Assembly: GCA_037954235.1 (NCBI GenBank) | Contig: JBBMOA010000018.1 | Location: 3,600,001-3,664,000, forward strand | Reading direction: 5' to 3' | Origin: Aulostomus chinensis | Taxonomy: Eukaryota > Chordata > Actinopteri > Syngnathiformes > Aulostomidae | Length of the DNA: 64,000 nt | Notes under the pieces: generated by a model | The model's input: only the letters and a program-made list of their open reading frames with translations | Told to the model about the DNA's origin: nothing | Databases searched by the model: none | Part shown: positions 25,042 to 37,129 of the stretch, piece after piece | Position numbering within the stretch: position 1 is the first letter of the stretch | How the letters are laid out: each line of letters opens with the position of its first letter | Program-made: the position numbers and the translations under genes

Positions 25042-26499
25042 AAACCCTATTTCAATCAAACTAAGGCAACACCTCCGGGGCTCCTTTAGTCACTGCCAAT
25101 TCCATCACATTTTGTAGATGAGATCAGGGAAGAACCTCATCTAAGTTCGCTTCCAGTCAAAACAAGGTCATGCTTCCTCTTCTCGATGACGGGGGTCACG
25201 TTCAGAATTTGTAATGCGATCATTACGGTAAAAAGTCAGACCCGAATTATTAAAAGCATTGATTTGTTATGTCTTAAATCATGTCTCGAGGGACTCTTTA
25301 ATTAATTCAAAGGCTGAACTATGAGATTCTGTAACATGAATACAAGCGTCGCTCATCCAACTACTCGCTCACACTTTGATTTCCAAATTACTTCCAAATG
25401 TTTTACATGATCTGAATATTATCGCAAACATTTCGGAGAGCTAGCAGAGCTGTGCCAGTCCCCTGAAGTGATTGCATAATTAGCAGGGAAGCTGTTCTCT
25501 CAATCTGCACATTTTTGAGTGTGATTTTCTCTCTTTTGTATCAAACTGTCCGCCGCTATTCTCCACAAGGTGAGCGTGGGATTGAGATGGGGGATGAGAC
25601 CAACTCAGGGGAATGAAGTCAGCCATAATTTAACGGCATTTATTCCTCGTGGAGGAGAAGTGTTGAGGTGTGAGGTTGTTTTAGATGAGGAGAAAAAGCA
25701 ATCCTCCAGTGGGAGTTGTCATAATGTGCAACAAAGGCAGAGAAAACTGCTATTCCTGTCGTTTTCAGTGGAAATTCAACGTGCGACATGAAAAAGCCTC
25801 GTGCAGGTAAACGCAGGGTAAATACAGGTGCTTCCTGGTGTGAGGAAAACAGTCCGTGAGTCCCCGCCAGCTATAAAATGGCAGTCTCATATCTTTCGGA
25901 TAGCCGCCATGGCTCCCCGGTGGAATGAATCCTTTGAATGGCCCATTAAATCATTAAAACAACCTCCCATTCAGACGTCCCAAGTTATTGACTACAAACA
26001 ACAGCAAACCTCCCTCGCAGCAACCCTCAAAACCCACAACAACAACAAAAAAAGTCTCCAAACACTGAAAATTTAACATGATATTCCAAATTGCCATTAA
26101 ACATCGCTTCTGTCTTGCAGCATGTCTTCGAAACGACTGATGATATTTAGACTTCATAGACAGAATGTCCCAAGCATGAAAGCGGGACTCAATCGCGGGA
26201 TCACACGCCAGGAAAGGTAGCGCTGCTTCACACCAAGAGCCTCTGACACACTCAGACACCGGCTGAGCAGGCAGCACCGCACACGCCCATCAACTTTCCC
26301 AGGTTTGACACACACAGGAACGACAAACGACCCAAACTAAAAGTGGAAATTAACTGAAGAGCCAGCAGGAGCAAAGCTCACCCCAGGAGCAGGAAAGAAA
26401 AACCCCATCAGGGACTCCGTTTGTTGCATCTTGACAGACTCAGGTATGATCGTTGTTATTCAGTGCGTTAGTTCTTGTTTTATTTTGAAATTCACTTCC

Positions 26500-26740
26500 C
26501 GCTTGCGTCCGCTTGCTGTTCTTCCTGCCCTCCCGCCCTTTTAAGCATATGACCTGTGTCTTATCTGTCAATCCCTCCTCCTGGACCTCAGCCCCGCTCC
26601 AGTGTTTCTCACCCTATCAGCTCCTTCCTGCCTCCTCCTGTTCTCTCTGGTGTTGAGTTAGTAGTTTAGCGCGCTTTGCTCCTCTGTGTCCGTCTTTTTC
26701 CAAGTTGTCTGATTTGACCTCTTTGGCCTTCATGCCGTTC
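26500..26740. repeat. pyrimidine-rich segment, possible dispersed repeat
   Basis: The plus strand is C/T-rich with CCTCCTCCTG, CTCTGTGT and TTCCTGCC words, much like 1570-1915. I see no boundaries or duplications to prove a mobile element. Confidence 0.22.
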
Positions 26741-28761
26741 AGCTGCCTATTAATTCCACTGTTTTGTTACTGTTCTCAGCTGAAAGCATCGGTTCCTGTT
26801 TATTTTTATTTTCAAATAATAACTTGTACCTGAGAGAAAATCCCAACTAACAGAAAACTTGTGAATGTGGAAAGAAACATCTTAAATCGCTCAAATATGT
26901 GGTTCCCAAATGAGTTAACATGTCTGGCTTTAGTTTCTTCTGGAAAAGTCTAAAAGTACTAAAAGGTTTCTACTGTAAAGGAAGGTGGGAACAGTCAGAT
27001 GTACTTGTGTGACACAGGTGAGACATATCAGCGCAGGGCAGGCGGGAAAATCACAGGGGCAAACATTCAAGAATCAAAACAAAACAGGAACAAATGACTC
27101 CTGTGAGACAGAGGAGCAGCAGTCAGGTGTTCTACTGACACAAGACGCAGGAGCAAGAACATCATTATCACTGCATCTACACTGGACTGACCCGGGGCTC
27201 ACTCATGCATCATGCATTACTGCACGCGCCGGCTTCTATACTGCAAGCAGATGGATGGACAGTGGACTTGCTTTGTCTTCTCGCCTCACATCTGTTCAGT
27301 TTATCCCCGGCTGCATGTCAGCTCAGATTGAGTGCCAAAGCTTTGCTGTGGCAGAGGAGAGCTGGGGGTTGTATATGCTACCACACCAGAGCCTAAATAG
27401 ATGCGGTAAATCCTGCACAGTCCCAGGGAGGGTCTGGGTTTCCACTGGGGAGCGGTTACAACACCGCATGCAGGCTGCAAACAAAATGGGAAAATGTTCC
27501 GTCATGCATGATTTTTATTCTCCACCTCACTTCTCTGTGTCGAGCACAAATTCCTCCAGTGCCGCTGCTTCCCTCCTTGTGTTTACGCCACACACAAACT
27601 ACATGTCTCTGGATGTGTTTGCCTATTCCTCAATCTTACCTACCGTTCGCCCTGCCTCGCCGCCTCGCCAAGCAGTCAGGAATGGCTCTTCAAATCGTAG
27701 CTGACAGCGGCCCGTTGGCTGGAGGCGAACAGCAAATGTCTGAAGCAGGGTGAGGTTTTCTGTTCTTCTAACATAAGGCTACATGAGGCCCAAAGATAGA
27801 GAGGGAGGGCATGAAGTGTAGCCTGGGACGCTTAAAAATGTACACGTCATTGCCTATTTTTCCAAAAAAAAAACAAAAAAACAACAACTCAGAAAAAACA
27901 GAATGAAGAAATGGTCGTTCTCTAGGAGCTCACACCGATTTCGAACACTGCCATTAAAAGTTTACTTAACAACACATTAATGACTTTCTTCTTTTGTTTA
28001 AAAAAAGAAATAAAGAATCACAGGACTCAGAGTTTCAAGATTTAACAAAGATTGACATGTTTTTGTGTTCATGCAAATACTGCAGAGACGAATGCCAGCA
28101 GGCGCCTCACACGCAGAATGAGATCAAAACTGCAAACGGCTTCAATTAATGGATCATTTCTTTCGTGTTGAGCCGAAGCAGTGGAAGAGCCAGTTTGAGC
28201 TGACGCGCTGGGATGCAGCATCAGGCAGCTCCGGCTCTTGTGATGTCGGAGCTGTTAGCTTGATACCCCTGCTGCTCGGGGCTACTGTCAATGCTGCCAT
28301 CCGCTCATCCACACTCGGCCTTTTGCTGCGTCTTTCTGTTGTTTTTGAACCATGTGAATAACAACGTTGGTTTGGGCTGTTGGAACTCAGCCAGATTTGA
28401 ACATTTGAGCAATCAGAATCATTCGCAAACAAGGGACCAGGGGAAGTCAGCGGGGCTGAGACCACCACAGCAAGACGCGCTGAAATCTTCGTGAACTAAA
28501 GAGCTCCATCAACTGGGAAAAACACACAAACGGCTGCAAAACTAACCAAACTAAGAGGAGTATTCTGCATCAGTGAGCAAAGAGGGGACTGCAGCTTCCA
28601 TTTGTATGGAGACTCACAGTGTCAACACTATTTTGATGTCGCACCGACCTGTGATGAGCAGAATTATCCCTTCATAATTAATGCAGTATCTGGAGCAAAT
28701 GAGTGCTCAGATATTAGAAGCTAGCTGAAAATGCACAACAGAAAAAAAAGAGGATGTTTGC

Positions 28762-28777
28762 GGGGGGGGGGGGGGGG
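28762..28777. repeat. poly-G tract (16 G)
   Basis: Sixteen consecutive G followed by a GA-rich stretch. Confidence 0.95.
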
Positions 28778-29280
28778 AGAGAAAAGAGGAGGGAAGGAGA
28801 AAAATACAACCCTTATCGACTGCTAGTCATCCAGTGCAATGCTAGCTGTTAGCAGCGACATTTTTTTTTAAATGGAAATGAAGGTCCAGATGAACCGGAT
28901 CAACCATAAATATGTAGAAACCTTTTATAAACAACGTATTTCGAGTCTTTGTTGTCCAAAGCAGTTTAATTTGAGCAGTGCGGTACTCTGCCAACTCTCA
29001 AATGAACAGATTGTGTATCTGAACCCAGCTCAGGAAAACTACATCATACTACTTTACTGTAACATGCATTTGAATCGGATTATTGTCTTTGCAGAGATTC
29101 TATTTAAAGTACTTTTGTCTTTACTAGCTTACATTTTCTCTGTTAGCATGTTTTCTCTGCATTCAGGTCTATAAGCCAGATGTTTCCCAGTTTAAGTCAG
29201 TGTTGCCATTAAAATTCGGTTTCAGTAAATTGTAACACATGCAGGCCAGTTGAGTTTTTTGGGGAATATTTGGGAAACAT

Positions 29281-29292
29281 GGTATGTAATCC
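29281..29292 (+). repeat. target-site duplication, left copy (SINE copy 2)
   Basis: GGTATGTAATCC immediately before the SINE head is repeated exactly at 29672-29683 after its GATG tail. This is the signature of LINE-assisted retroposition. Confidence 0.93.
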
Positions 29293-29671
29293 GGGCTGCA
29301 CGGTGGTGCAGTGGTCCTCACTGTGGCCTCACAGCAAGAAGGTTCCGGGTTCGAGTCCTGGCTCGGGCATGGGATCTTTCTGGGTGAGTCTCCATGTTCT
29401 CACCGTGCCTGCGTGGGTTCTCTCCGGTACTCCGGCTTCCTCCCACCGTCCAAAGACATGCAATTGGGGACGCGGCTGATTGATACTCTAAATTGACCGT
29501 AGGTGTGACTGTGAGTGTGAATGGTTGTTTGTCTTTGTATGTTGGCCCTGCGATGGACTGGCGACCTGTCCAGGGTGAACCCCGCCTCTCGCCCGCTGAC
29601 GCTGGGATAGGCTCCACCCCCCCGCGACCCTTAATGTGTAGGAATAAGCGGAAGACGATGGATGGATGGAT
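29293..29671 (+). mobile_element. young tRNA-derived SINE, copy 2 (full length)
   Basis: The head carries an A-box-like TGGTGCAGTGG (29304-29314) and an exact B-box GGTTCGAGTCC (29348-29358), 44 bases apart start to start. This is the layout of an internal RNA polymerase III promoter of tRNA origin. The body contains 'ccaaagacatgca', 'tctaaattgaccgtaggtgtgactgtgagtgtgaatgg', 'gcgatggactggcgacctgtccagggtgaaccccgcctctcgcccg' and 'gctgggataggctccacccc'. It ends in (GATG)n. It is flanked by a perfect 12-base target duplication. It encodes no protein. It presumably relied on a LINE for mobilisation, but the partner is not identified here. Confidence 0.95.
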
Positions 29672-29683
29672 GGTATGTAATCC
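29672..29683 (+). repeat. target-site duplication, right copy (SINE copy 2)
   Basis: Exact repeat of GGTATGTAATCC from 29281-29292. The duplication could be read as up to 14 bases because the preceding AT also matches. Confidence 0.93.
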
Positions 29684-30397
29684 ACACGCTCTTGCGTAAT
29701 GGCCACAGTTCCTCTTCCTCGACGGGTTAATGAGCTAACTTGACGTGACAGCACCGGTGTGATTGTGTAACACCGCCAGTCTTCCCTCCATGAAGCAGTG
29801 AGACACACAGTCATGAAGAGTGCACAAGTTCAGCTTCACCTCCTCTCAACTTGATGCTCCTCTACGCCATTCATGTTTTGGTTTTCTGTTCTCTTCGCTT
29901 CACTCAAGACATCCCAGTGCTTCCATCTCAACTCAAGCGCTGGAAAACAGTCGGACGGGACACCAATACAAGTTTCTGTCATTTGATGAGAGAGTGACGC
30001 TGTCTCAGGAGTTTGGCTGGAGCGTTTGAAGACTGAGAAGAGAGGGAAAACTAACTGAAAAGGCTCTGTGGAAGCCCAGTGCGCAGGACTCCACATCCCA
30101 GGGATCTCCTCATGATCTCTAGTGATTTCAGTCGCCTGAGACTGGATGAAAACTTCCTCTTTCCCAACTGTGTTTGAGCGATCCACCTGCCTGCACAGTG
30201 GCCCCACAACAACGGGGGCTCTCGGTGTCAGAACGGTAGCCAAAGAGGCTCTACAAAACTTGTGGAGACAGCTGAGTCGACGGTGTGGCCTACAGCAGAG
30301 GTGAGGGGTTGGCAGTCTCCTAATGTACCACTAGGTGTCACGAGTTCCTAAACTGGTCCTTTAATACTTTACCCCCACCAGTGTGGAATACCTGAAG

Positions 30398-30490
30398 AAT
30401 TAATCACTGGGTTTTTATGAAATTTGGTGTGGAGATCGATAATAGAACGAGGAACATGTGATTAACTTTTGGTGGTGATCTGGATCCAGC
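30398..30490 (+). repeat. relic of 'tgaaatttggtg...gatctggatcc' dispersed repeat
   Basis: 'gggtttttatgaaatttggtgtggag' leads into 'gaggaacatgtgattaacttttggtggtgatctggatccag'. This matches a dispersed repeat I recognise from fish genomes, and it aligns directly with 24540-24580 in this window. No coding frame or ends are visible, so only the family resemblance is claimed. Confidence 0.5.
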
Positions 30491-33465
30491 TGTAGGGTTA
30501 GGGTTAACCCTTGCAGGCTCCTTCATGGTAGAATTAAACCCTCAGAAAAGGAAAACAGAGAACAGCGAAACGTTTACCAAAATGTGGAATGAAATACTCT
30601 CAATACGGTCACATTAATAGCATGTCGGTGAGACTGCCTGAGAATGGTCTATAAATAAAGATCGTCTCCTTCAGAAGGAATCTGTGTTCAGACTGTCCTA
30701 GCCGGTCCTCATTAAGCACCTAATTGATTTTCTCTGAGGAGCGAAGTCATGGGTTAAACCGCTCATTTACTACATAGAGCTGCTTTAGCCTCAGCAAGCC
30801 GCTGACAGTTAAAGGTGATGGTGAGTCAATGGTCCGAATGCACACCAGTGCTGCTGGGAACAGTGACGGGTCCTACAGTTCCGTTTGTCATCAGTCAGCC
30901 CCGAGGTGAGCTGGCGCCTTCCTCCCAACCCCAGAATCAATCCCCCTCATCTCTGAGTGACAGCTGATGAAAGTGAGGAAGCAGAGATATACAGGTAGAA
31001 AATTGCCAATTTTCTCCTTAAGAGCCTCCCCGGGTTTTATATCATCTGATCAATCATGTAATTATTTAAACTGTTAAGAAGCACTTAAGCTTAATTGTAG
31101 GTAAAGGAAATATTGTGCAGCAATGATTTCTCCCCAAAAGCTGCAGCTCTCAAATCTGAAATGTTCCTCGGCCTTCATTCAAGGACCTACTTTTTTTTTC
31201 ATGTGGCTGTTTATTTTAGTTAATGCTTCTCAGTTGTTGATCTGGGTGGAAATACATTATTTTTGGGGAGGGGGGTAATTTTCTAGATGAGAAACATGTT
31301 GACGTACCAACAGTAATAGAATTTGAGGTTTGGATTTGGTTATTTTTTCCCCCTGGTGGAGAGGAATCGATGGTCCTTTTCTGAGGTACCTTGAGCTGGA
31401 TGACTGAGAATCAATGGTCCTTGTGTTTTTACAGCTTCTTGTTATAAATGGTGTAGTTTGATGACTTTTGTAAGAAAACAAGGCTTTCAAACCTGCCAGC
31501 AAGAAGGTGAACAGCTGTTAAACTAAGCAGATGAATCGTCCACCCAAGTCCTGGACACACGGGACAACATCGACAATCCCAACAGATTATAAAAAGACCG
31601 ATTTGTCAGCAGAGCTGAATAACTGGGATCCAACATTTAGTAGTGGTGCCAGACTAGGATGAGGGTTTGACCACAAGACCTTCCCAGTCCTGACAGTTTA
31701 CAGGGAACACACACTGAAAGGCCTCAGAACGTTTTCTCTCACGATGGCTGATAAACTTGAGATTGTACACAACAGGGCTTTGCACTTGGAGCTCATGAAA
31801 GTACTCATGAGAACAAGAGCTCGCAGATGAGCTGTGTGAAGTGCAGGGGTAGGCGAGGGGAGTGCGCACTTGACGCCGCTCACTGGAGCCCAGGCTAAGC
31901 TAGGCAGGCTAATGCTGAAGATAATAGCAACAACACAAGCTAACGGCTCTGTTTCCACTGGCTACTGATGGTACACACTCACGGTTGGCTTGGTCACGAG
32001 TACACACCCGCAGACTCTAGTGTGTACCCCTCACACACTCGAGGATGTATGTACCAAATATCCACGCTGTGTATTTCCAGCTAAAGCTCATTCGCCTTGG
32101 CAGTAAATACACTGTATTTCTGGCACACATACCTGATTTTTACACTTCAACTACAAGAAATACAACAATAAATCCTGCAATCAAAATTCTACAACATGAC
32201 GTGTGTTACAAAGAGCCACATCTCTTCAGTGTCCTTCCCGTACCTTCCTCTTATCTCCGATATGGAAAGTGTGGCCGTATTCAAACAGTCAAACCTTTTT
32301 TCTTTTTTTTTAATTTTAGCGCGATTTTCCTCTCGCAGCCTTTCATCTTCTCTATATCTGTCCCATTTGATTAGAAGTTTGTCATCTCTCCTGCTGCTTT
32401 CTGCCTCGCCTCTTTCATGTCCTGTCCAACACAGATCAATTCTTCATGGTGCACATTCCCATTCCCTGTTGATGCTGTCAGCTCTTCTAAGAGGAGACGG
32501 CCGCTGCAGTCACTGCTCACATGTGCCAGACTACGGCCTGACCTCGCAAAGAGCCATCACGCAGTCACCTGACATTCTATTCATTTCTTAATCTCTCCTC
32601 TCTCTTTGCCTTTAACATGGTTTTCTTTTTTTTTTTTTTAATGGATGGTGCTTAATTTAGAGGACAGGAAAATAAAGGATCTAATCAAAATGATCATGTT
32701 GCCCATGGCGTTTTGCTTCACTGATGAATAATTTCTCAATCATATGCTGCAGTTCTCTGCAGAGGACATATAAAGCACTAATCCTCCAGCACAGAGGAGG
32801 AGGTTCAGTAGATGGATGAAGGAAGCAAGAGTGAGGGACGCACACAATGTGTCTGGAGCGAAGAAATCATCTGACAACAGCAAAAAGAGCAAGAGGACTT
32901 AAAATCATTGCTGCACAATGTAACGTGGCTCCATACCGCCCCTGCATGTGAAATCAACTCAGCTGATTTGCAGTGTAAACTGTGACTTGAGGTCATGTGA
33001 CTCGTGACCGGCGGAATCCTGCAGGTGACTGTTTAGCTGCATAATGAATCGGGGCACATTCGTGGTTTGCTCAGCATTAAAGAACGTGTTCTAACAATCC
33101 AGCCATGTGGGAACGTTCGCAGTAATCCTTACATCATGTCTCTGAATACACAACTGAGATTTGATGCAAGCTTCCGAGTGTTACATCTAAAATTCCCATA
33201 TGCAGATGGATGCTCAAAGAAAGAGAGCTTTGTGAATGCAGTCATGCTTGTGAACTGGCTCACAATTAAGTCCCCTCTTCCCTTGTGAGGTTACGTGATA
33301 AAGACTTTTATTCCGGCACCCACAGTGAGCAGAGTAAAGTGCAGTTATCTCTCCATTGACTGTTGGAGCCAGCCACAGAGCCAGAGCGCCAGCTGGAGGG
33401 GACGATGCTACGGCTTAGCAACCGAGAGCACAGGCAGCAGTGGCAAAGGAGTAAGTGACCCTGAG

Positions 33466-33467
<2 letters not shown>

Positions 33468-33498
<31 letters not shown>
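33468..33498. repeat. (GT)n microsatellite
   Basis: About 15 GT units, then CACGCGC. Confidence 0.96.
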
Positions 33499-33499
<1 letters not shown>

Positions 33500-33653
33500 A
33501 CGCGCAAGAGAGAGAAAGAGGGAGGAGATCTGGCAACTTCCCGTTGGATTAGCTTCTGACACCTAGCACATTCAGATCCTCTATGGAAAAAAAAGGCCTG
33601 GAGCTACGACAGAAATGGATTTGACATTAGGTTCAGCTGTCATCGACATCACT

Positions 33654-33757
<104 letters not shown>

Positions 33758-35646
33758 TGAAGGGGGATGACAGGATGACCCAAAGGCACTGAGATTCTTC
33801 TATTAGGGCCTGATACATGTCAAACCATCATGACATCACTTTCCCCATCAGGTTACCCATCCTCAGTCAGACTGAGTGGCCCAACATGGCTGCCTCAATA
33901 GGGGACACAATAAATGTGTTTCCCTAAGACGTAAATCTTACGCAACTTTTTGCAAAGCTGCATGAGAGGAAATGCGAGCTACGGCCGTTTCCATAAAGCG
34001 GTTAGAAGCAAATTAACCGGGTTGCGTCGTGCACATTTGCGTCAGAGGGTGGCAGTTCGAGCATTGTTATGAGGGCCGTAACAGGCAGCGTAGAGGGAGA
34101 AAGGCTGGCTCATTGTTTTGGTCTCCAGCTGAAAACAGGGAGAGGTCCTGAGGAATTACTCTCAGTTGGACAAGCTGTAATTGTTCTCGGGTGCCAGCTG
34201 GACAGGGAACATTTACTCTCGCTATAATCATGTATGAAACACTGATGTCATTTAGGGGAAGAAGTAATGATGACCACAGGACGTTAGGAAGTCACATGGT
34301 GTCAATCAAAGGAGAGCGGCAATCCGTACACAGAGGTGGAGGAAGCGTTGGAGGGATGTATAGATAGGGGTGATAACAATCAAAGGGAGAGCTGGCTTGT
34401 ATACCTTTATGGATTTGAGGACTTGTTGATTTTCGTAGCGATGCCAGAAAACATCCTAAACATTTAAAAACTGTGTCGTGTACCCGCAGCAGTAGCTACT
34501 CCAGTACACCCCATTTGTAAAACCGGCCCAACCTCTGTGTGAAGATGGATGAATGTAATGCTTTCTTTAGCGTGACCCCCAGCCAGAAACCATAAGCTAT
34601 TAGCAAGTTAGCACCAGCCACGGTGAGTTTAGCAGCTGACGGCTGCGCCTGAGCGAGTCGGGCTCACTGTGGCGAGTCCCAGTAACACACAGGAGCCAGA
34701 AGATCGGCTGTCTGTGCTTTGAATGTTTAGTGGAACAACACATTAAAAGGAACCTTCTGCATTTGGGCTTGTTTTTGCTGCTTTTTGTCCTTTTGTATTG
34801 AGCCTTGATACGCAACCCGAGGTGTGAAATAACCCCTGACTTATGTGGGCTGCTCCATCCACTCTGGAGTTTTAGGTGTGTGCTTGCGTCAGCTGGCAAT
34901 GTGAGCCCAGCTAGCCTGAACACAGAAAGAAAACTATTGATGTCTCCGTCAGCCTAAGCCCTGAACCCCAACGACATTTCAGGGTGGAATTGTTTTTTAA
35001 GTCCAGCTTTAATGAAGGTGTTTAAGGGGAGGATTTTCTCCTTGGTGAAGCACAGTTTCAACTTCAAGGACACAACGATTGAGACTGAAACAAAAGTCAG
35101 TCCACATGTGTGAGACTGTTCCAGCCGTCTGTATAAGCCATGACAAAAGCAGCAGCCCAGAGCGGTGGAAGCTGCTGTCCATCAAGCTCTCGGAGGGCAG
35201 CAGAGTTGGGTGGTATTTTAGCAAAGAAGACTTGCATTGTTCCAAGAGTGGTAAATAGAAGCAAAACATGGACTATCCAGCTGGAGCTAATGTCTCATAG
35301 ACGAGACACAGTTAATTAACTGCAAGACTAATGCTTCCACTGCATCCAAATGCTGCATACTCACCCTCACACCATTACTGAACTCAGATCAACATCGGAG
35401 AAAACGGCACAAGAAAGAATGAGAAAAGAAACGTCTGAAATGTACAAACATGCAACAGAACAGGAGGGCAGACTGAGAACCACAGATCTGCCACCTCCAA
35501 TCACTGGGAAAGACAAAACCACATCATGGACTGAGGGGGAAAAGGCCAAGATTAAGGAATCAGAAAACAACAGATACAAACATTAGGTCAGGGAAGAGGA
35601 GTAGAAACTTGGAAATGGGCCCAGCTAGGGGACAGGAGACTAGGAC

Positions 35647-35663
35647 GGGGGGGGGGGGGGGGG
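35647..35663. repeat. poly-G tract (17 G)
   Basis: Seventeen consecutive G on the plus strand. Confidence 0.95.
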
Positions 35664-36211
35664 TGTTGTGCTGTCTCACTCCTACGATGCATCCTTGTCC
35701 TTGAAAACCAGCTGACAGAGATCAAACCTGTCTCAAATGAAGCACCCTGTCTTACTCAACAACTGACTAAGATATGCAGCGAATCCCTCCACTTAGTCGA
35801 AGTGAAAATTGCATAAAGATTCAAAATCCAATATGGCTGCCACAGGAAGTAAGTTACATGTCTATTTTTGGCTGGTCTTTATCTTTTCTTTCTTTTTCTT
35901 TTTTTACCCTAAATGCGTAAAAATACATTTAAAAATATGTAAAAACTGAAACCAGTGTGACACTAATGGATATCTGGAGGCAAAGTGAGGCAGCAGCTCA
36001 GTGCCCTGGTTAGTTTTCCTTTTTAAATCACAAATTAAGAATCCAGACCTCAAATCGATGATGGTTCAGAGCAGCTGATAATGAAATAGTGGCGGTGTAA
36101 ACAGCAGAACTCTCGACATCCTGCTTGAATCCTCCGAACACACGGTTGGCAAACAGCTGCGAACAGCACAGATGGAGTCAGTGTAGCAGGTAGGAGAACT
36201 GGCTCCACTTC

Positions 36212-36244
36212 AGCGGCGCGCCGCCCCGCGTACGTGCCCCGCGT
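36212..36244. other. small CpG-dense patch
   Basis: The stretch holds GGCGCGCC (36215-36222) and two direct copies of GCCCCGCGT (36223-36231 and 36236-36244). CpG is far denser than in the surrounding kilobases. It is too short to call a CpG island or promoter. Confidence 0.4.
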
Positions 36245-36521
36245 GTTTGATTCTTCAGTCAGACTTCACATTTCTGTCCCACTTCACTCTGCATGAAAAG
36301 CCTCTCGTACACCCACGGACAGGAACTCGCACATGTTTTTCACAGGCCGGTCTTCAGCTGTGCGGATGTGCAGCCATAAGCCTGGTGATGCATTTTTAAT
36401 GGCGGTTTTATGATTGGTATAACTACTCCGCTTTATGCCCACAGCACATTTAAACCTAGTTTAAGCTGACCAAAGCAAGTGCGAGTGGAACATGGACGTA
36501 TAGCTCATAAATACAGCCCAC

Positions 36522-36534
36522 GAAGGGCGAACCT
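36522..36534 (+). repeat. target-site duplication, left copy (SINE copy 3)
   Basis: GAAGGGCGAACCT precedes the SINE head. GAAGGGCGAATCT follows its tail at 36900-36912, matching at 12 of 13 positions. Confidence 0.9.
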
Positions 36535-36899
36535 GGCTGCACGGTGGTGCAGTGGTCAGCACTGTGGTTCCGGGTTCGAGTCCCGGCTCGGGCGCGGGAT
36601 CTTTCTGTGTGAGTCTCCATGTTCTCCCCGTGTCTGCGTGGGTTCTCTCTGGTACTCCAGCTTCCTCCCACAGTCCAAAGACATGCAAATGGGGACGAGA
36701 CTGATTGATTCTCTAAATTGACCGTAGGTGTGACTGTGAGTGTGAATGGTTGTCTGTCTCTCTATGTTGGCCCTGTGATGGACTGGCGACCTGTCCAGGG
36801 TGAACCCCGCCTCTCGCCCGTTGACGCTGGGATAGGCTCCACCCCCCCGCGACCCTTACTAAAAAGGAATAAGCGGAAGACGACGATGGACGATGGATG
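36535..36899 (+). mobile_element. young tRNA-derived SINE, copy 3 (head deletion)
   Basis: Nearly the same as copy 2 along its whole length, with an A-box-like TGGTGCAGTGG (36545-36555), an exact B-box GGTTCGAGTCC (36573-36583), the same body blocks and an ATGGATGG tail. The A-to-B distance is 28 bases, not 44, because 16 bases (cctcacagcaagaagg in copy 2) are missing. The missing segment is bounded by GG in copy 2, which suggests a microhomology deletion before or after insertion. Flanked by a 12/13 target duplication, so retroposition is recent. Confidence 0.95.
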
Positions 36900-36912
36900 G
36901 AAGGGCGAATCT
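36900..36912 (+). repeat. target-site duplication, right copy (SINE copy 3)
   Basis: GAAGGGCGAATCT, differing from the left copy by one C-to-T change. Confidence 0.9.
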
Positions 36913-37129
36913 TTCTATACTACTTTGCTCTAATTCCCATTGAGTGCAACATTATGAATGCAACACTTTGCAGACGTCGGTGATCTTCTCGGCAGTGTTT
37001 CCTAGAGTCTGATAACTATGATAGATGGAGTAGCAATGGCAACTTTGACCTGAAAAAAACAAAACGAAAACAAAACCAAACAAACAAAAGTTAATAAAAA
37101 AAAACCAGCAATAAGAAATGTGGCGAAAT

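Larger units (their letters stand above)
18698..29280. other. non-coding stretch with simple repeats and one relic
   Basis: No recognisable gene. Contents are an A-rich run (about 20555-20590), a GC-box plus palindrome cluster (21299-21390), GT/CA arrays (22458-22493, 22674-22747, 24997-25038), a decayed repeat (24540-24622), a pyrimidine-rich segment (26500-26740) and a poly-G tract (28762-28777). The open frame at 26985-27704 has no ATG until codon 91 and no recognisable domain. The stretch 23500-23880 looks quiet and repeat-poor. Confidence 0.6.

Noticed and set aside
26380..26460. Possible 5' untranslated exon ending at ACTCAG|GTATGA
   Set aside because: The donor-like site is plausible, but no promoter, acceptor or coding continuation supports an exon.
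26985..27704. Longest open frame outside simple repeats (239 codons)
   Set aside because: It opens at GTG, and the first ATG is codon 91 (27255), leaving about 150 codons. No domain, signal peptide or splice context is recognised. One such frame in 64 kb of six-frame sequence is not surprising.
29304..29358. tRNA gene (A box plus exact B box)
   Set aside because: The head sits in a SINE with a GATG tail and target duplication. No cloverleaf acceptor stem pairs, so it is tRNA-derived and not a tRNA gene.
36545..36583. Second tRNA-like head
   Set aside because: Same SINE family, with a shortened A-to-B spacing that could not fold as a tRNA.
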